Shown here: positions 36,118 to 38,223 of the stretch, in pieces
Numbering within the stretch: the first letter of the stretch is position 1
Layout: each line of letters starts with the position of its first letter
From: Flammeovirgaceae bacterium UBA6059
Lineage (GTDB): Bacteria; Bacteroidota; Bacteroidia; Cytophagales; Cyclobacteriaceae
Direction of reading: 5' to 3'
Length of the DNA: 38,223 bases
Assembly: GCA_002435755.1 (NCBI GenBank)
Contig: DIYH01000047.1
Coordinates: forward strand, 1 to 38,223
Position numbers and translations under genes: made by a program
Notes under the pieces: model-generated
Told to the model about the DNA's origin: nothing
The model's database searches: none
What the model saw: the letters and a program-made list of their open reading frames with translations, nothing else

Positions 36118-37166
36118 TTATTGGGTTTTGATGATACGATGCGTTTTACTGTTGACAGTCAAGAGATAGATACCAGCATTGAGTGCTGATACGTCCAATG
36201 TCATTTTCCCTTGCTGAGTGGATGCACTAAACGGCATTGACCTGCCTGACACATCGGTGAGCGTAACAGCGTCTAGTTTGGCTATCCGATTTTCACCGAA
36301 ATGCACAATCAAGCAATCACGAACTGGATTGGGATAGATTTTGATACCATCAATATTGTCTGTTAAAGCAGTGACGGTTTCTTCTTCAACTGTTAGGTCA
36401 AAGCTTAATGTTGCAACACCGCCTTTACCGTCATCAGCCTTAACCTCAATAGTGGTTTCTCCTGCATTTAAAGCAGTAACTAAAAGGCTATTGTTATTGA
36501 CAGTGACTGAAAGAACATCAATAGGGTCACTTGTGGCGGTAAAGATCAGAATATCACCATCCGCGTCACTAAAGAGGCTGTTTAAGTCTTCAACAATCGT
36601 AAGGTCATCGGCACTGCTCGATATGACCTGATCGGCAATCGCGCCCATGACCAAAGGTGGCGTGTTGGTTTGATACACGAAGCTAATCCTCTCAATTGCG
36701 CTTGGTGTGTCATTGACGGTTACGCTAACGATTCTGAGCTCATAGCTTTGACCTGGCACCAAAAAAGAATTATCCAAGGGGATTACAACATCAATGGAGC
36801 TTGACGGTGTGTCAAAGTCATACTGTGATACACGGGTGATAACTCTGTGCCATCGTCAAACAGATAGCGAAGTAAGACAATATCAGGCGTGTTGGTGCCA
36901 GGGCTTACATAAAAGCCTTTAGCTTGTTGGTGTGACCACCGCCCAAAACTGTCCTGCGCCCTGATATACAGCATATGAAAGCCTGGTTCTTGAGCTGATA
37001 AATCAACCGTAAAGTGGGTCTCATCGCTTGTGCCTAATGCAATCTCTTGTCCCTGACCAAACCCAGGATCAGTATCGATAAAGTATTCAGCCCTTGTTAG
37101 GCTTTGAGCGTAGGGACTCAAAACCATGGCTGTCAAAGCCACTATAAATATTAATCGTGTCTTCAT
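36118..37166 (-). pseudogene. Secreted protein with type IX secretion sorting domain, one frame break
   Basis: ATG 37166 starts a signal peptide (MKTRLIFIVALTAMVLSPYA). The N-terminal region (TRAEYFIDTDPGFGQGQEI) is typical of Bacteroidota secreted proteins. The frame breaks near 36821-36824; adding one T gives SPVYHSYDFDTPSSSIDVVI and joins a cadherin-like beta domain (about LNSLFSDADGDILIF), then the type A C-terminal domain: IYPNPVRDCLIV and the end GIYLLTVNSKTHRIIKTQ. That domain directs outer-membrane export and surface attachment. Restored length is 350 codons. Its start lies 5 bases after the stop of the beta-helix gene. Confidence 0.8.
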
Positions 37167-37171
37167 GGAGT

Positions 37172-38155
37172 TCAAGGGTTTCGGATTTTAGTGGTGACGG
37201 GTAAACCCTCACTTTGACTTCCCGAGCCCGTAGTAAAGAGTTCATAGATAATCGGGATTTGTGGTACGCCTGAAAGGGCGTAAGGCTGAGAACCGCCAAA
37301 GGGGCCTGGGTCTGTGCCATCTGTAGCCATGCCCTTGAAACTTGACCCTGGATCAAGTTGCCAGCGTCCGTCAAAGCTTCCAGTGTTGATGGTATTCCAA
37401 ACCTGTCCTAACTCACTAAAACGCTGATTGCCGTTCTCGAGTCCGATTTGACCGTTAAAAGCGAGATTGTTTTCTATGGTGCCCGAACTCACCCCAAAAC
37501 TGGACTCATCGATAAAGGGTACCCATATATTGTTGCGAAGGATTGAGGCTTGAATCAGAAGATCGCCTAAGAACAAATTATGCTCTACAATGGAATAAAG
37601 TCTGTCTTGTGAATCTGTTGATAGAACACTCATATTAGCCTCAATGATGTTGCCGATCAGAGAGACATTTTGGTAGTTATCAGTCCCTGCAACATCGACA
37701 ATACCAACATCTTTAAAGTAGTTGTTCCTAATGACGATACCGCTCGGATCCCCTCGCATCGTAATACCATGAACCAGATAGCACCGCTCGATGATAATAT
37801 TATCGGCACTAATTTCAGGGCGTTGCGTACCTGCTGCTTCATTAAATGCAACACTGGACAGGATTGAGCCTTCTGAGCCTTCAGTAAATATCGCTTCCGC
37901 GTCAATAAACGGAAACAGACCTGTCGAGGAGGTTTGTGGATTATCGCTCAGGCGGTACCCCGTGCCTATAATGACCAGACGCTTATCACAGGTAAAGCCG
38001 TCGTAGACTTGCGCACTGCCCTGGATATAAAGCGTATCACCGGCAAAGACATTCAAGTCATCATTGATAGCTTGTTGAATCGTGAGGTAATCACCATCAC
38101 CCCGATTACTGACGAGGTGGATTTCTGCCTGTGCTGACACAATCAATGTGAGCAC
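37172..38155 (-). CDS. Exported right-handed beta-helix protein
   Basis: The frame as counted starts at GTG 38155, but the same frame remains open upstream with hydrophobic residues (LILLFIHTTLILVLTLIVSA) before QAEIHLVSNRGDGDYLTIQQ, so the true signal peptide begins further right, near 38200, with no ATG visible; a base lost in the T-run near 38195 may hide it. The mature part shows repeated short strands with Asn ladders (NIIIERCYLVHG, GIVIRNNYFKDVG, VSLIGNIIEAN, SIVEHNLFLG, SILRNNIWV), the mark of a pectate-lyase-like beta-helix. Likely surface or secreted, perhaps polysaccharide-binding. It shares an operon with the sorting-domain protein. Confidence 0.65.
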   Translation of the reverse strand: MLTLIVSAQAEIHLVSNRGDGDYLTIQQAINDDLNVFAGDTLYIQGSAQVYDGFTCDKRLVIIGTGYRLSDNPQTSSTGLFPFIDAEAIFTEGSEGSILSSVAFNEAAGTQRPEISADNIIIERCYLVHGITMRGDPSGIVIRNNYFKDVGIVDVAGTDNYQNVSLIGNIIEANMSVLSTDSQDRLYSIVEHNLFLGDLLIQASILRNNIWVPFIDESSFGVSSGTIENNLAFNGQIGLENGNQRFSELGQVWNTINTGSFDGRWQLDPGSSFKGMATDGTDPGPFGGSQPYALSGVPQIPIIYELFTTGSGSQSEGLPVTTKIRNP

Positions 38156-38223
38156 CAGAATAAGTGTTGTGTGGATGAAAAGGAGAATAAGAAAAAAGGA
38201 GAGTGACCCTGCCGATCACCCCC

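Noticed and set aside
1..38223. CRISPR array or insertion-sequence transposase
   Set aside because: I found no regularly spaced repeats and no transposase motif on either strand.

Overview
The window is a mosaic mobile element, or a stack of elements, in a Bacteroidota chromosome or large plasmid. The phylum call rests on a type IX secretion C-terminal sorting domain at the right end (36118-37166), on a VirD4-type coupling ATPase and Toprim primase of the kind common on Bacteroidota elements, on a lipoprotein, and on AT-rich intergenic DNA. Several small genes at 4.4-6.4 kb resemble plasmid accessory genes better known from Proteobacteria. I cannot name the species.

Layout. 1-10 kb: mobilisation module, with a broken coupling ATPase (1278-2713), a broken MobF relaxase/helicase (6950-9645), and between them two leftward four-gene operons of small proteins. 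Each operon is headed by a long imperfect hairpin (5003-5156 and 6463-6617), and the two hairpins are related in sequence. 10.4-13.8 kb: an intact ATP-grasp ligase, a two-TM membrane protein and a convergent FolC/Mur-ligase-like gene. 14.2-18.5 kb: a broken membrane-patatin gene, a small paralogue of a leading-region gene, a RadC-like gene and a broken tyrosine integrase. 18.7-26.2 kb: a tRNA-like gene that abuts an intact three-gene operon (SIR2 NADase-like, 1.5k-residue TPR/STAND ATPase, ATPase-HEPN). This block is bounded on its far side by a second, decayed copy of the integrase 5' end. 26.8-31.4 kb: two broken genes, including a STAND-TPR protein with a gamma-glutamylcyclotransferase-like C-terminus. 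31.5-33.6 kb: broken small membrane protein, small element protein, broken primase, XRE regulator with a candidate operator. 33.7-38.2 kb: two overlapping convergent unknowns, then a lipoprotein and two exported-protein genes that look like host or cargo genes.

Genes working together. Relaxase, coupling ATPase, primase, RadC and integrase fit an integrative mobilisable element with no type IV secretion genes in view. The SIR2/STAND/HEPN operon looks like an abortive-infection style defence system: two ATPase sensors, a candidate NAD-degrading effector and a candidate RNase effector. I regard it, with its tRNA-like leader, as the best candidate for an undescribed system. The ATP-grasp/membrane/Mur-ligase set is a second candidate.

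State of the DNA. Eleven genes carry about 15 frame breaks, each explained by loss of one base and mostly in short homopolymers, plus five in-frame TAG and one possible TAA. The two blocks 10.4-13.8 and 18.8-26.2 kb carry none. Either the backbone is decaying around two maintained cargo modules, or the assembly has uneven indel errors; raw reads would decide.
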